Part shown: piece by piece, positions 7,342-16,232 of the stretch
Layout: every line of letters begins with the position of its first letter
Position numbering within the stretch: the stretch's first letter is position 1
Assembly (NCBI GenBank): GCA_001768325.1
Contig: MENQ01000012.1
Location: 62,001-126,000, forward strand
Reading direction: 5' to 3'
From: Bacteroidetes bacterium GWC2_46_850
GTDB taxonomy: Bacteria; Bacteroidota; Bacteroidia; Bacteroidales; Dysgonomonadaceae
DNA: 64,000 bases
Program-made: the position numbers and the translations under genes
The notes under the pieces: model-generated
Seen by the model: the letters and a program-made list of their open reading frames with translations, nothing else
Databases searched by the model: none
What the model was told of the DNA's origin: nothing

Positions 7342-8599
7342 TTTCCCTGCGCAGTGGCATTGTCATGCACCTTGGTCCACCGCCGCCGCGCGGCAGCTCG
7401 GACCCTTCAATGGTGATCACACATTTCCCTGCAGCATGAATATCGAATTGATCGCGAATCACCTCGTTTGCCGTTACTATTTCAAAACCGTTTTTATTGA
7501 GTTCTTCCAGTGTGTGTATGTTGCGGGCATAGGAAAGCACTTTACCCGGCGCGAGGGCTAAAAAGTTGGCACCGCTGTGCCACTGCTCACGCTCCTGATC
7601 CCAATCGTCTGCCTTTCCTCCGCAGATAACCGGCTCCGGATCAATACCCAGTTTCCGCAGCAGGTTTAGGATACCGCTTGCGGAAGAGATGCGCGTTACC
7701 TTTCCGTTTTCTATCTGCATATGTACCGTCTGATAGGGTGAGCTGCTCATGATAAGCGGCTTGTAGATCATCGCCTTATCGGTGTCGAGCATCGTGAAAA
7801 CCATGTCGAGGTGGATGAACGATTCCGGAGATTCCGGCAGCTGTTGCACAATAACATGTTTTTTCCCGGCGCCTGTCTTGCAAAACTCCTGCACCAGCAG
7901 ATCGATACCCTGCGTTGTGGTTCTCGTTCCGTTTCCAATGAGCAGAATGTCTTCCCGGATAACCAGAATATCTCCTCCTTCAATTTTCACCTGTGGATTG
8001 TTGTCCGATAAATCGTACGTATTTGTCACGCCGGTATGAAAATAAAGCCCGCTTCCAAAAATGGCCTCCATGATCAGCGATTCACGCAGGCGTACGTTGT
8101 TGGCCATTTTGCATATCAGCGCATGATTCCCGATGACGGCCGCGGAATCACGGGTGAAATAAAAATTGTAAAGGGGCTTTAGTGCGTAATATTCTTCACG
8201 CAGAAAATCGGTCAGCGTATTGACCTGAAGTGGCAACCCTTCAATTAAAATCTTTGAGAGCAGGGGAGCAGGCTGTTCCATCAGAAAATCGAGATAACCT
8301 GGCACATATTCGGCCTCACATATTTTCCTGAGGAGTCTTTCCTTCAAATCTTCCTTTTCCAGTACGCCGGTGAGCAGACTGGAAACTTCATATACCCGGG
8401 ATGTTTTTTGCAGTACACCAAGCAGCTGGTCGTACTCCTTGCGGGCTATGGATAAATTCAGGATATCGCTATAGAGCGCTCTTTGGGCATGGCGGGGAGT
8501 CATGTTCTCCACTTCAGCCCCGGGATAGTGCAGGAGCACCGCTTCCAGTTTTCCCGTTTCAGACTGAATATTCAAGGTGCATTTTTGATCCTGTGTCAT
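7325..8599 (-). CDS. arcA: arginine deiminase family protein
   Basis: Arginine deiminase converts L-arginine to citrulline and ammonia. The 424-residue product has the guanidino-modifying fold signatures in order: KLEAVLLHYPGAEVENMTPR (N-terminus), FTRDSAAVIG, IEGGDILVI, HLDMVFTMLD with the catalytic His, and GGGGPRCMTMPLRRE with the nucleophile Cys411. Length and motif spacing fit ArcA rather than agmatine or peptidylarginine deiminases. No ornithine carbamoyltransferase, carbamate kinase or arginine/ornithine antiporter is next to it, so it is not part of a complete arc operon here. It is transcribed divergently from the LacI-type regulator gene with a 174-base shared upstream region, but I see no operator palindrome there. 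Confidence 0.9.
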   Translation of the reverse strand: MTQDQKCTLNIQSETGKLEAVLLHYPGAEVENMTPRHAQRALYSDILNLSIARKEYDQLLGVLQKTSRVYEVSSLLTGVLEKEDLKERLLRKICEAEYVPGYLDFLMEQPAPLLSKILIEGLPLQVNTLTDFLREEYYALKPLYNFYFTRDSAAVIGNHALICKMANNVRLRESLIMEAIFGSGLYFHTGVTNTYDLSDNNPQVKIEGGDILVIREDILLIGNGTRTTTQGIDLLVQEFCKTGAGKKHVIVQQLPESPESFIHLDMVFTMLDTDKAMIYKPLIMSSSPYQTVHMQIENGKVTRISSASGILNLLRKLGIDPEPVICGGKADDWDQEREQWHSGANFLALAPGKVLSYARNIHTLEELNKNGFEIVTANEVIRDQFDIHAAGKCVITIEGSELPRGGGGPRCMTMPLRREITVYP

Positions 8600-8648
8600 T
8601 TCATACGTGTGTTATGGTTAATGCCCGTTTTGTTATTTTCAATTGAAA

Positions 8649-8656
8649 CAAAAGTA
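8649..8656 (-). promoter_or_regulatory. -7 element for the arginine deiminase gene
   Basis: The minus strand reads TACTTTTG, a perfect TAnnTTTG, 50 bases upstream of the deiminase start. Confidence 0.5.
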
Positions 8657-8739
8657 TACAATTTAAAAAGATTCGCCAATTTCAGCATGAATAATATCTC
8701 GTTTTTTCATCTTTGCCGATGTTTCTTCTTTTTTTTTAC

Positions 8740-8747
8740 TATTTTTG
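8740..8747 (+). promoter_or_regulatory. -7 element for the LacI-family regulator gene
   Basis: TATTTTTG, a perfect TAnnTTTG, lies 27 bases before the ATG at 8774. A TTTG at 8712-8715 could be a -33 element with rather wide spacing. Confidence 0.5.
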
Positions 8748-8773
8748 AGATTGTATATTTTCAGAACGTACTT

Positions 8774-9793
8774 ATGAGTCAAATCACCTTAAAAGATATC
8801 GCGAAAGCGCTCAACCTTTCACCCTCCACCGTGTCACGCGCGATGAAGAACCATCCTGCTATCAGTGCCGAAACCAGGGTGCTGGTACAAGAATATGCCG
8901 AGACCCACAAGTATAAACCCAATACACTGGCCATGCAGTTGCGTACCAACCGCAATACCACCATTGGCGTGATCGTACCCGAAATAGTACACTATTTTTT
9001 TTCTACCGTGCTGGCCGGCATACAGCAAGAAGCGGAAAGCGAAGGATACAACCTGCTCTTCTGTCACTCCAACGAAGATTATGCCAGGGAGGTGAGAAGT
9101 GTGGAAACCCTGCTCGATGCGCGGGTATGCGGAATCCTGGCTTCCCAATCGAAGACAACAGAAAAGTTCGATCACTTTCAGGAGATCATCGACAATGATG
9201 TGCATCTCGTTTTTTTCGACCGCATCTGTACGGGGATAAATACCGACAAAGTGGTCGTAGATGATTATGCCGGCGCCTACAATGCCGTGGAACATATGAT
9301 TCATACGGGTTGTCAGCGGATCGCTTTTCTGGGATCCACACCCTCCATGCCCATCGCCAACAATCGGCGCATGGGCTATGAAGATGCATTGCGGAAAAAT
9401 AAACTTCCGGTCGATAAAAATCTCAGCCGAATTTGCGATACAGTTGATCTGGCAAGAGAGATTGTGCCCGAATTATTAAGATCGGACTCTCTTCCCGATG
9501 CTTTCTTCTGTATCAATGATGAAGTGGCTGCCTACTGCATGCAGATTGTCAAATCGGCCGGCTATGGAATCCCCGAAGATATTTCAGTTTGCGGATTTAC
9601 CAACAGTTATATTACGGAGGTGACCGATCCCACACTGACAACAGTAGACCAGCATGGCTTTGAAATGGGAAAAGTGGCAGCTCGTTTGCTTATCAACCGC
9701 ATTGAAGGAAAAGAAACAAAGCCGGGCGTGGTGAGCCGGCTCATCAAAACAGAACTCGTGCCAAAGGGCTCCACGAGGGAAATAGTTCAGTAG
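8774..9793 (+). CDS. LacI/GalR-family transcriptional regulator of the starch locus
   Basis: A 339-residue regulator. The N-terminal helix-turn-helix (ITLKDIAKALNLSPSTVSRAMK) and hinge helix (PNTLAMQL) are followed by a periplasmic-binding-protein-like effector domain (TTIGVIVPEIVHYFFSTVLAGI, then PDAFFCINDEVAAYCM and DISVCGFTNS). The reading frame extends 97 codons upstream, but the conserved fold begins exactly at the ATG at 8774 and a promoter lies inside the extension, so 8774 is the start. LacI-type palindromes with a central CG lie upstream of the adjacent transporter gene and of susC, making these its likely targets. The effector is probably maltose, a maltodextrin or a phosphorylated sugar (inference). 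In Bacteroides the sus genes are instead controlled by SusR. Confidence 0.93.
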   Translation: MSQITLKDIAKALNLSPSTVSRAMKNHPAISAETRVLVQEYAETHKYKPNTLAMQLRTNRNTTIGVIVPEIVHYFFSTVLAGIQQEAESEGYNLLFCHSNEDYAREVRSVETLLDARVCGILASQSKTTEKFDHFQEIIDNDVHLVFFDRICTGINTDKVVVDDYAGAYNAVEHMIHTGCQRIAFLGSTPSMPIANNRRMGYEDALRKNKLPVDKNLSRICDTVDLAREIVPELLRSDSLPDAFFCINDEVAAYCMQIVKSAGYGIPEDISVCGFTNSYITEVTDPTLTTVDQHGFEMGKVAARLLINRIEGKETKPGVVSRLIKTELVPKGSTREIVQ

Positions 9794-9813
9794 TTATTCA
9801 TACCCAAATTATG

Positions 9814-9827
9814 TGCACACGTTTGCA
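9814..9827 (+). promoter_or_regulatory. probable LacI-family operator upstream of the sugar transporter
   Basis: TGCACACGTTTGCA is a 14-base palindrome with one mismatched pair around a central CG. It differs at one base from the perfect palindrome upstream of susC. It lies 146 bases before the transporter ATG and 56 bases upstream of the -7 element. Confidence 0.75.
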
Positions 9828-9883
9828 CAAAAAAATAGCTGTTTTGTAGTTTAATAAAAGCGACGTTGTTACTGAAAGAAGTG

Positions 9884-9891
9884 TATATTTG
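9884..9891 (+). promoter_or_regulatory. -7 element for the sugar transporter gene
   Basis: TATATTTG, a perfect TAnnTTTG, 81 bases before the ATG. A TTG at 9866-9868 is too close to be a standard -33 element, which would fit a promoter that needs an activator. Confidence 0.5.
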
Positions 9892-9972
9892 CCTGTTCTA
9901 TATGAATCGGTTGCCATTATCACATATCCTTAAAAAAGCACTGGACTTAGATCATCAATATTATCATACGAC

Positions 9973-11502
9973 ATGAAGAAGAGACGACTTTCTTTCTGGG
10001 AGATCTGGAACATGAGTTTCGGATTTTTGGGCATTCAATTTGGCTTTGCCTTGCAGAACGCAAATGTAAGCCGCATATTTGAAACGCTCGGAGCGCGGGT
10101 AGAAGATATTCCGGTACTATGGATCGCAGCTCCCATTACCGGTTTAATTGTACAACCCATCATCGGCCATCTGAGCGACAAGACCTGGAACCGTTTTGGT
10201 CGCCGGCGCCCCTATTTTATGATCGGCGCACTTTTTACCACGCTGGCACTTTTCTTCATGCCCAATTCGCCCTCTTTATGGATTGCCGCGGGAATGCTAT
10301 GGATCATGGATGCCTCCATCAACATCTCCATGGAACCGTTCAGGGCATTTGTTGGAGACAACCTTCCTTCGGAACAGCGAACCATGGGCTTTGCCATGCA
10401 AAGCTTCTTTATCGGAACAGGCGCCGTCATTGCATCGGCGCTGCCGTATATTCTCACAAACTGGTTTGGCGTACCCAATACGGCTGCTGAAGGGATGATT
10501 CCGCTTTCGGTAAAGCTATCGTTCTATATCGGAGCGGTCGTGCTTTTCCTCTCGGTGCTCTATACCGTGCTGACCACCAAAGAATATGCTCCCGAAGAGT
10601 TGGCTGCCTTCGAGGCAGAGAAAGAAAAAACAACCGGCCTGAAAACGGAAATCAAAGCGCCGGTAACCTCATCACAGTTTTTGAAGAAAGGTACCGTCTG
10701 GACACTCGTCGGAGTAGCTACGACGTTGTTGATCATGGCTACCCCGCTGGGCAGACAAAACGGACAGCTCTTCATTGTGGCCGGCCTGTTGCTGGCGTTC
10801 GGTCTGATCCTGCTTCTCTCTTCGGCTATTACCAAAAAATCGCCTGATCCAAAAGGAATGGTGGGCATCATGAACGACTTGCTGCATATGCCCAGGACCA
10901 TGGGTCAGCTGGCTGTTGTACAGTTTTTCTCCTGGCTGGCCTTTTATGCGATGTGGATTTATACCACTCCCGCCATTACCCAACATGTGTATGGGACTAC
11001 CGACTCTGCCTCCGCGCTCTACAATCAGGGAGCCAACTGGGTGGGCGTATTGTTTGCCGTTTACAACGGCGTATCAGCCTTGAGTGCATTTCTGTTGCCG
11101 GTCATTGCAAAGCAGATCGGACGCAGGGCAACCCACGCCATTGCTTTGGCGCTGGGAGGCATCTCTTTTATTTCTCTTTTCTTCATCAGTGACCCCAACA
11201 TGCTGCTGATACCCATGATTGGTGTGGGCTTTGCCTGGGGCAGCATCCTTTCTATGCCTTACGCCATCCTCACCGGATCGTTGCCGGCCAACAAGATGGG
11301 AACCTACATGGGGATTTTTAATTTCTTTATCGTCATTCCGCAGATCCTGGCAGCCAGTATCCTCGGGTTCATCACCAGCGAGATTTTTCATGGCAGGGTA
11401 ATCCTTACGCTCGTGCTCGCAGGATGTTCCCTTATCCTGGGTGCAGTCAGCGTCTTCTGGGTGCAGGATCGGGACGATGTGTACAGGTTGGGGCGGAAAT
11501 AA
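9973..11502 (+). CDS. GPH/MFS-type sugar (maltose/maltodextrin-like) transporter
   Basis: A 509-residue inner-membrane carrier with about twelve hydrophobic helices. The loop after helix 2 carries the MFS/GPH signature [19 protein letters not shown], and [20 protein letters not shown] resembles the sucrose/maltose transporters of the SLC45/GPH class. These carry di- or oligosaccharides in symport with cations. Its placement directly after the LacI regulator, with an operator upstream and GH13 enzymes on both sides, points to uptake of maltose or short maltodextrins released in the periplasm. Bacteroides use a similar transporter in glucan loci. Substrate is inference. Confidence 0.85.
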   Translation: MKKRRLSFWEIWNMSFGFLGIQFGFALQNANVSRIFETLGARVEDIPVLWIAAPITGLIVQPIIGHLSDKTWNRFGRRRPYFMIGALFTTLALFFMPNSPSLWIAAGMLWIMDASINISMEPFRAFVGDNLPSEQRTMGFAMQSFFIGTGAVIASALPYILTNWFGVPNTAAEGMIPLSVKLSFYIGAVVLFLSVLYTVLTTKEYAPEELAAFEAEKEKTTGLKTEIKAPVTSSQFLKKGTVWTLVGVATTLLIMATPLGRQNGQLFIVAGLLLAFGLILLLSSAITKKSPDPKGMVGIMNDLLHMPRTMGQLAVVQFFSWLAFYAMWIYTTPAITQHVYGTTDSASALYNQGANWVGVLFAVYNGVSALSAFLLPVIAKQIGRRATHAIALALGGISFISLFFISDPNMLLIPMIGVGFAWGSILSMPYAILTGSLPANKMGTYMGIFNFFIVIPQILAASILGFITSEIFHGRVILTLVLAGCSLILGAVSVFWVQDRDDVYRLGRK

Positions 11503-11532
11503 ATGAGCGGTCGTTTGTAAGCTATCAGTTTT

Positions 11533-11556
11533 AGCCGTCAGCCGTCAGCCATCAGC
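11533..11556 (+). repeat. 7-base tandem repeat (AGCCGTC/AGCCATC)
   Basis: Units at 11533-11539, 11540-11546 and 11547-11553, then a partial AGC, in the 103-base gap between the transporter and the GH13 lipoprotein gene. The third unit has one mismatch. No function is apparent. Confidence 0.75.
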
Positions 11557-11638
11557 TTTTGAAGTAAAGATTTGATACATACAGCGGTTTAGGTGAAGGC
11601 CGCTGATGAGAATTAATTACAGGTTAACATATTTACGT

Positions 11639-13015
11639 ATGCAAAGGAAAAAGATTCACATTTTCACGACTGTCTTTTTATTTGCCGCACTGGCCTTGTT
11701 GAGTTCCTGCGGCAACCAGTCGGAAGAGAAAAAAAAAGAGGTTACAGCAACCGATAAACATCCGGAATGGGTATATGATGCGGTAATCTATGAGGTAAAT
11801 ACCCGGCAGTATACACCAGAAGGGACTTTCAACGCTTTTGCTGCAAATCTGCCCCGGCTAAAGGATCTGGGCGTTGATATCCTTTGGTTTATGCCCATAC
11901 AGCCCATCGGTGAGAAGGATAGGAAAGGTACCCTGGGAAGTTATTATTCCATCAAAAACTATACCGGCGTAAACACAGAGTTCGGTACGCTGGACGATTT
12001 CAAAGCGGTGGTCAGAAAGGCACATGATCTGGACATGAAGGTGATTCTCGACTGGGTGGCAAACCATACCTCACGCGATGCCGTGTGGGTGGATGAGCAT
12101 CCCGAATGGTATGTCAGGGACAGCCTGGGAAACCTGAATGTGATGTATGACTGGACAGATATCGCGCAACTCGATTACAACCAGCCGCAAATGCGTACAG
12201 CCATGATTGCAGCCATGCAGTACTGGATCAGGGAGACCGGCATAGATGGCTTTCGTTGTGATGTGGCGGGTGAGATACCAACCGATTTCTGGACTGCTGC
12301 CAAAGATTCCCTCGCAGCATTGAACAGCGATATCTTTCTGCTCGCTGAAGCAGAGAAGCCGGAGTTGAACGAGACGGCTTTCGATGCTTATTATGCCTGG
12401 GATTTTCATCACAAGATGAACATGGTGGCTCAGGGAAAGGAAAATGCTGATTCACTCAGGGCTTCCCTGCAAAGAATGCATGCACGTTTTGCTCCATATG
12501 CGGTGCCCATGTTTTTTACTTCGAATCACGACGAGAATTCGTGGAGCGGGACTGAATTTGAACGCATGGGAGAAGCTGCAAAAACTTTTGCTGCGCTCAC
12601 CTATGTGCTTCCGGGTATACCTTTGATATACAGTGGACAGGAGGCGGGCTTCAACCGTCGATTACAATTCTTCGAGAAGGATCTGATCGATTGGTCCGAT
12701 CCACAGGGGTTTACCGGTTTCTACCAAAAGCTGAATGCATTCAGGAAACAGCACCAGGCATTGCAAACACCGGAAAAAGCGGGTGAATTGAGCGAGATTG
12801 CCAATGACCGGCCGGAAAGCGTCTGGTCGTTCAGACGAACCGGCATAGAAGATGAGATTGTCGCTGTTTTTAACCTGAGTAATAAGGCGGTTGCAGCAAC
12901 CTTCCACGAAGAGATACCAGGAAAGAAATTTTTCTCCTTTCCCGATTCATCGACCGTTACTGGCACCCAAGTGATGGAACTTGGTCCGTGGGAATATAAA
13001 ATTTATTTCAAATAG
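11639..13015 (+). CDS. GH13 alpha-amylase-family lipoprotein
   Basis: Hydrolyses alpha-glucosidic bonds of starch-derived glucans. The start at 11639 gives a proper lipoprotein signal (FLFAALALLSSC); the ATG at 11606 would add eleven residues before it. GH13 conserved regions are all present: I (DWVANHTS), II (GFRCDVAGE, nucleophile Asp208), III (LLAEAEKP, acid/base Glu237) and IV (TSNHDEN, Asp298). With about 459 residues it has only the catalytic barrel and a C-terminal beta domain, with no carbohydrate-binding module. The residues after the lipobox Cys (GNQSEE) lack acidic residues at +2 to +4, so it may face the periplasm rather than the surface (inference). It shares 13 bases of overlap with the convergent flavodoxin gene and is probably co-transcribed with the transporter. 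Confidence 0.92.
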   Translation: MQRKKIHIFTTVFLFAALALLSSCGNQSEEKKKEVTATDKHPEWVYDAVIYEVNTRQYTPEGTFNAFAANLPRLKDLGVDILWFMPIQPIGEKDRKGTLGSYYSIKNYTGVNTEFGTLDDFKAVVRKAHDLDMKVILDWVANHTSRDAVWVDEHPEWYVRDSLGNLNVMYDWTDIAQLDYNQPQMRTAMIAAMQYWIRETGIDGFRCDVAGEIPTDFWTAAKDSLAALNSDIFLLAEAEKPELNETAFDAYYAWDFHHKMNMVAQGKENADSLRASLQRMHARFAPYAVPMFFTSNHDENSWSGTEFERMGEAAKTFAALTYVLPGIPLIYSGQEAGFNRRLQFFEKDLIDWSDPQGFTGFYQKLNAFRKQHQALQTPEKAGELSEIANDRPESVWSFRRTGIEDEIVAVFNLSNKAVAATFHEEIPGKKFFSFPDSSTVTGTQVMELGPWEYKIYFK

Positions 13016-13509
13016 GGTTTCAGGATCTCTACCCAGGCGACGATGCGCTCATCGGTGAGTTCCGGCTCTGTGTCGTCGTCGAGGGGAAGGCCCACAAACT
13101 GGCCGTCGACAACGGCCCTGGAGTATTCAAAATCATATCCTTCCGTAGAAATCTGTCCAATAACGGTTGCTCCTTTCGCCACAATGATCTCATAAAGGAT
13201 ACCCATGGCATCCACAAATGAACTGGGATAAATGGACGCGTCGCCCATGCCGAAAATGGCAACTGTCTTGCCGGAGAGATCCATTTTCTCCAGCTTGGGA
13301 TAGAAATCATTCCAGTCGTCCTGCAAATCCTGCACGCCCCAGGTGGAAACACCCAGAATCAGTACTTCGTTGGAATGGAACGGAGCTTCGTTACCATCAT
13401 AAATGTCAGATAATAAAGGATTGTAATCGACCAGTTGGGCAGCTATTTTCTCAGCTGCATTTTTGGTATGTTCGGTACTCGACCCGTAAATGATTGCTAT
13501 CGATTTCAT
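13003..13509 (-). CDS. fldA: flavodoxin (long-chain)
   Basis: A small FMN-binding electron carrier. The 168-residue protein has the phosphate-binding loop IIYGSSTEHTKNAA at the N-terminus and the flavin-ring loops GVSTWGVQDLQDDW and FGMGDASIYPSSFVDAMG. It also has the inserted strand of long-chain flavodoxins (EGYDFEYSRAVVDGQFVGLPLDDD). It can replace ferredoxin in reactions such as pyruvate oxidation, often under iron limitation. It is unrelated in function to the surrounding starch genes and has its own promoter. It overlaps the convergent GH13 gene by 13 bases. Confidence 0.95.
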   Translation of the reverse strand: MKSIAIIYGSSTEHTKNAAEKIAAQLVDYNPLLSDIYDGNEAPFHSNEVLILGVSTWGVQDLQDDWNDFYPKLEKMDLSGKTVAIFGMGDASIYPSSFVDAMGILYEIIVAKGATVIGQISTEGYDFEYSRAVVDGQFVGLPLDDDTEPELTDERIVAWVEILKPYLK

Positions 13510-13537
13510 TGCTGTGATTTTAACGTTATTCGTTTCG

Positions 13538-13545
13538 CAAAGATA
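13538..13545 (-). promoter_or_regulatory. -7 element for the flavodoxin gene
   Basis: The minus strand reads TATCTTTG, a perfect TAnnTTTG, 29 bases upstream of the flavodoxin start. Confidence 0.55.
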
Positions 13546-13669
13546 ACATAAGTTTCAGGAAACCCAACACAATCGGGCATATTCCTTATTGATCCCCGTG
13601 CGCGGCAGGATTGGCAGGGACCAAGACTTAACCTACACTTATACACCGCTTGTCAGGATAAGACTATAT

Positions 13670-13706
13670 ACAGAGGGATAACAGAGAGATGACAGAGGGA
13701 TAACAG
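13670..13706 (+). repeat. 11-base tandem repeat in the flavodoxin/GH13 intergenic region
   Basis: Units ACAGAGGGATA (13670-13680), ACAGAGAGATG (13681-13691) and ACAGAGGGATA (13692-13702), plus a partial ACAG. They lie just downstream of the GH13 gene that ends the sus operon and upstream of the flavodoxin promoter. No ORF or hairpin explains them. Confidence 0.85.
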
Positions 13707-13738
13707 TGTGATACAAGCTAAGTACCGGTGTAGCATAT

Positions 13739-16156
13739 CTAGTTCTGGAACGTACTGTACATTCTGAAACTGTTTGCCGGTACAGCGATAGGCATACTCG
13801 TTGAAGTCACATCCAGCGTCTCTCCCGGTTTCATATAGTTATACCACGTTCCTGTCTTCGGAAACGGGGTGGTGGTTGTTAAAACGTCATTTGTGAAATT
13901 GCCCACCACCACAACCTGTTTTGTATTCCCAAATGATGAGAGTGTGCTGAATCGCCCGTTATCCCAGTAAGAGGGTGTTACCTGCCAGCTGAGGGTGGCT
14001 GTGGCATTGAACAGTTCGGGATGATCACTCCGAAGCTTCATCAAACGGGCGTAGGTGTCATACAACTGTTTGCGTTGCGTTATATTATAATAGTCCCATT
14101 TTACCGGTTTTTTAGACGTTTTGAATTGATCGTTGTTGTAGTCGTGTACAATACCATTTGGGTCACTCATGATTGAATAATCATAACCCAACTCTCCAAA
14201 TTGCCAGATCATTTTCGGACCCGGCACAGTGAAGAAGAAGGCGGCGTTTGCGCCCAACTGAGACATTCTTGCACCCAGGTCTGTCTTGATTATACCATTA
14301 CCCCATGTTACCTGCTTATAAGCTGCCCGTTCTTCGTCGTGGCTCTCCATATAGCTGACCAGACTGTTTGCCGGTCGCGGAGAGGTGACATACCCATAAT
14401 AAACTCTACTGAAATCGGCCTTGCTTTTCCAGCCCATCGCAGCTTCCAGATACGCCTCATTGTTGTTGCGCCATACCATCATGCCCGCATCGGAGAGTTC
14501 CGTTTCCTCCTTGTCGTCGGTAAAGTGCTCCAGAATGACCAGCGCATCCGCCTTTTTGGCTTTTATCGCCGAGTTATACTCCTTCAGATATGAAATTCGA
14601 TTGGCATCATATACCCTGAAAACCCCATCATCGGAAGATTGTTTTTGTGTAAAACCCTTGCTTAGATCGAAACGGAAACCATCCACCTTGTACTCGTCCA
14701 GTAAAAATTCCAGGTTACGTTTTACAAAATTACGCACCAATGGGTTGCTGTGGTCGAAATCGTGGAATACGCTGAAGGGGTGGGGTGCGGTCACATTGAA
14801 CAAGGGATTGTTTGCCGCTGTGTGGTTGTTTGCACTATCCCACCACATTTTGGCAAACGGATTGGCTCCGGTGGCATGGTTATACACCACGTCGAGGATC
14901 ACCGCAATGCCCCGCTTATGGCATTCATCGATAAATTCCTTGTACATCCGGTCGGTCCCGTATGCCTTATCCATTGCAAAATAGAAGGCCGGGTTATATC
15001 CCCAACTGTCGTTGCCGTCGAACTCCTGCACCGGCATCAGCTCTATGGCGTTGATGCCCAGCGACTGCAGGTAGTCCAGTTTTCCCATTGTACCGCTGAG
15101 ATCGCCGCTTGTGGTAAAATCGCGCAGCAGCAATTCGTAGATCACCAGGTTGTCGCGCGACGGCACCTTGAAACCGGTCGTCTGCCAGTTGTATGGTTCC
15201 TCGGTTGTTTTAAACAGCGATACAATGCCGATGGCACCTGCCGGGTAAGCTTTCAGATTGGGATAGGTGGTTGCAGAAATATATTTATCATTGTCAGGAT
15301 CCAGAATCTTGCGAGAATAGGGGTCTGCTACCCGGATGGGGTCTTTTCCATTGTTTCCCACGTAGTACTGAAATCCGTATTCTTTTGCAGGATCCAGTCC
15401 GGTGATGGTAATCCACCAGCAGCCGGCGGCGTTGTCGCGAAACATCTGCGATTTGTCGTCGTTGCTCAACGTCCAGTTGTTAAAATCACCCACCACATGG
15501 GCAAAATCCTTGCCGACACCATTTTTGTCCTTGTCGTAGAGTACCAGTGTGACGGAGGTGCTGTTGACGATGTTGATACCATGTTTCAATTCCGAAGGCA
15601 AGGTTCCCTGTTTGATGGCTGCCGGCTGGAAGGGTTTGTTTTTGCTGTCTGTAATTCCAGTAATAAACGTATCGTTTTCAATTCCCTTCTTTGTTCCGTC
15701 TGCATTTCGGATCACGATACCAATCTTGTTTACCGGCGTCTCTCCGGAGTTGAACCATTGACGAATCGAGGGAGAGAGTTTGATGCTCCAGGCGGACTTC
15801 TCATTGTCCACTTTGGTCATCTTGCATTTGGTGATATTCTGCTCCCAGGCGGCCGGTACATGCAACCAGGTGCCTTCACTCACCACGCCGGTGTGTATAA
15901 ACACGTCGCCGGTGTAATTGTAGAGGGGGGATGAGGAAGATGCCTTGAACCAGATGGTCAGTTCCTTGTCGGCATCGGGCGCTGTGAGGCTCCAGGAGAT
16001 CCCTTCTTTGATCACCACAGGTGGTTCAGGCTTTGGCTCCGGTACAGGAGGTACGGGTATCGGGTCATTGCCACAGGAAATGATACAGAGAGAGATCAGC
16101 AGCAGGGGAAGTGCTGTTTTGAGTGATATGGTGGTTCTTTTGTATATAATTTTCAT
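13739..16156 (-). CDS. multi-domain GH13 amylase/pullulanase lipoprotein (SusG-like role)
   Basis: An 805-residue lipoprotein (LISLCIISC, Cys at about residue 28, followed by GNDP). Residues about 50-170 form a beta-sandwich like starch-binding modules (ISWSLTAPDADKELTIWF). Residues about 190-300 resemble the CBM48/E-set domain found before debranching-type GH13 barrels (FAHVVGDFNNW). The catalytic barrel spans about 320-700 with DVVYNHATG, GFRFDLSKGF (nucleophile Asp497), LVILEHFTD (acid/base Glu543) and YMESHDEE (Asp607). The CBM48-like domain suggests a pullulanase-like or mixed alpha-1,6/1,4 activity; the exact bond is not decided by sequence alone. It is last in the leftward sus operon, in the place of SusG, and probably acts at the cell surface. 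Confidence 0.9.
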   Translation of the reverse strand: MKIIYKRTTISLKTALPLLLISLCIISCGNDPIPVPPVPEPKPEPPVVIKEGISWSLTAPDADKELTIWFKASSSSPLYNYTGDVFIHTGVVSEGTWLHVPAAWEQNITKCKMTKVDNEKSAWSIKLSPSIRQWFNSGETPVNKIGIVIRNADGTKKGIENDTFITGITDSKNKPFQPAAIKQGTLPSELKHGINIVNSTSVTLVLYDKDKNGVGKDFAHVVGDFNNWTLSNDDKSQMFRDNAAGCWWITITGLDPAKEYGFQYYVGNNGKDPIRVADPYSRKILDPDNDKYISATTYPNLKAYPAGAIGIVSLFKTTEEPYNWQTTGFKVPSRDNLVIYELLLRDFTTSGDLSGTMGKLDYLQSLGINAIELMPVQEFDGNDSWGYNPAFYFAMDKAYGTDRMYKEFIDECHKRGIAVILDVVYNHATGANPFAKMWWDSANNHTAANNPLFNVTAPHPFSVFHDFDHSNPLVRNFVKRNLEFLLDEYKVDGFRFDLSKGFTQKQSSDDGVFRVYDANRISYLKEYNSAIKAKKADALVILEHFTDDKEETELSDAGMMVWRNNNEAYLEAAMGWKSKADFSRVYYGYVTSPRPANSLVSYMESHDEERAAYKQVTWGNGIIKTDLGARMSQLGANAAFFFTVPGPKMIWQFGELGYDYSIMSDPNGIVHDYNNDQFKTSKKPVKWDYYNITQRKQLYDTYARLMKLRSDHPELFNATATLSWQVTPSYWDNGRFSTLSSFGNTKQVVVVGNFTNDVLTTTTPFPKTGTWYNYMKPGETLDVTSTSMPIAVPANSFRMYSTFQN

Positions 16157-16232
16157 ATGATATTTATTTTTTTGACAGTCGCACTTCGCTGCTGCCAGTC
16201 CCTGCTTAATATATTTGTGATTAAACGTCTCC

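Noticed and set aside
8483-8773. Upstream extension of the LacI-family regulator
   Set aside because: The translation is low-complexity and hydrophobic, overlaps the divergent deiminase gene and contains the promoter; the helix-turn-helix begins at 8774.
14750-15934. Long plus-strand open frame (394 codons) inside the large GH13 gene
   Set aside because: It is antisense to a well-conserved multi-domain enzyme and its translation shows no recognisable fold.
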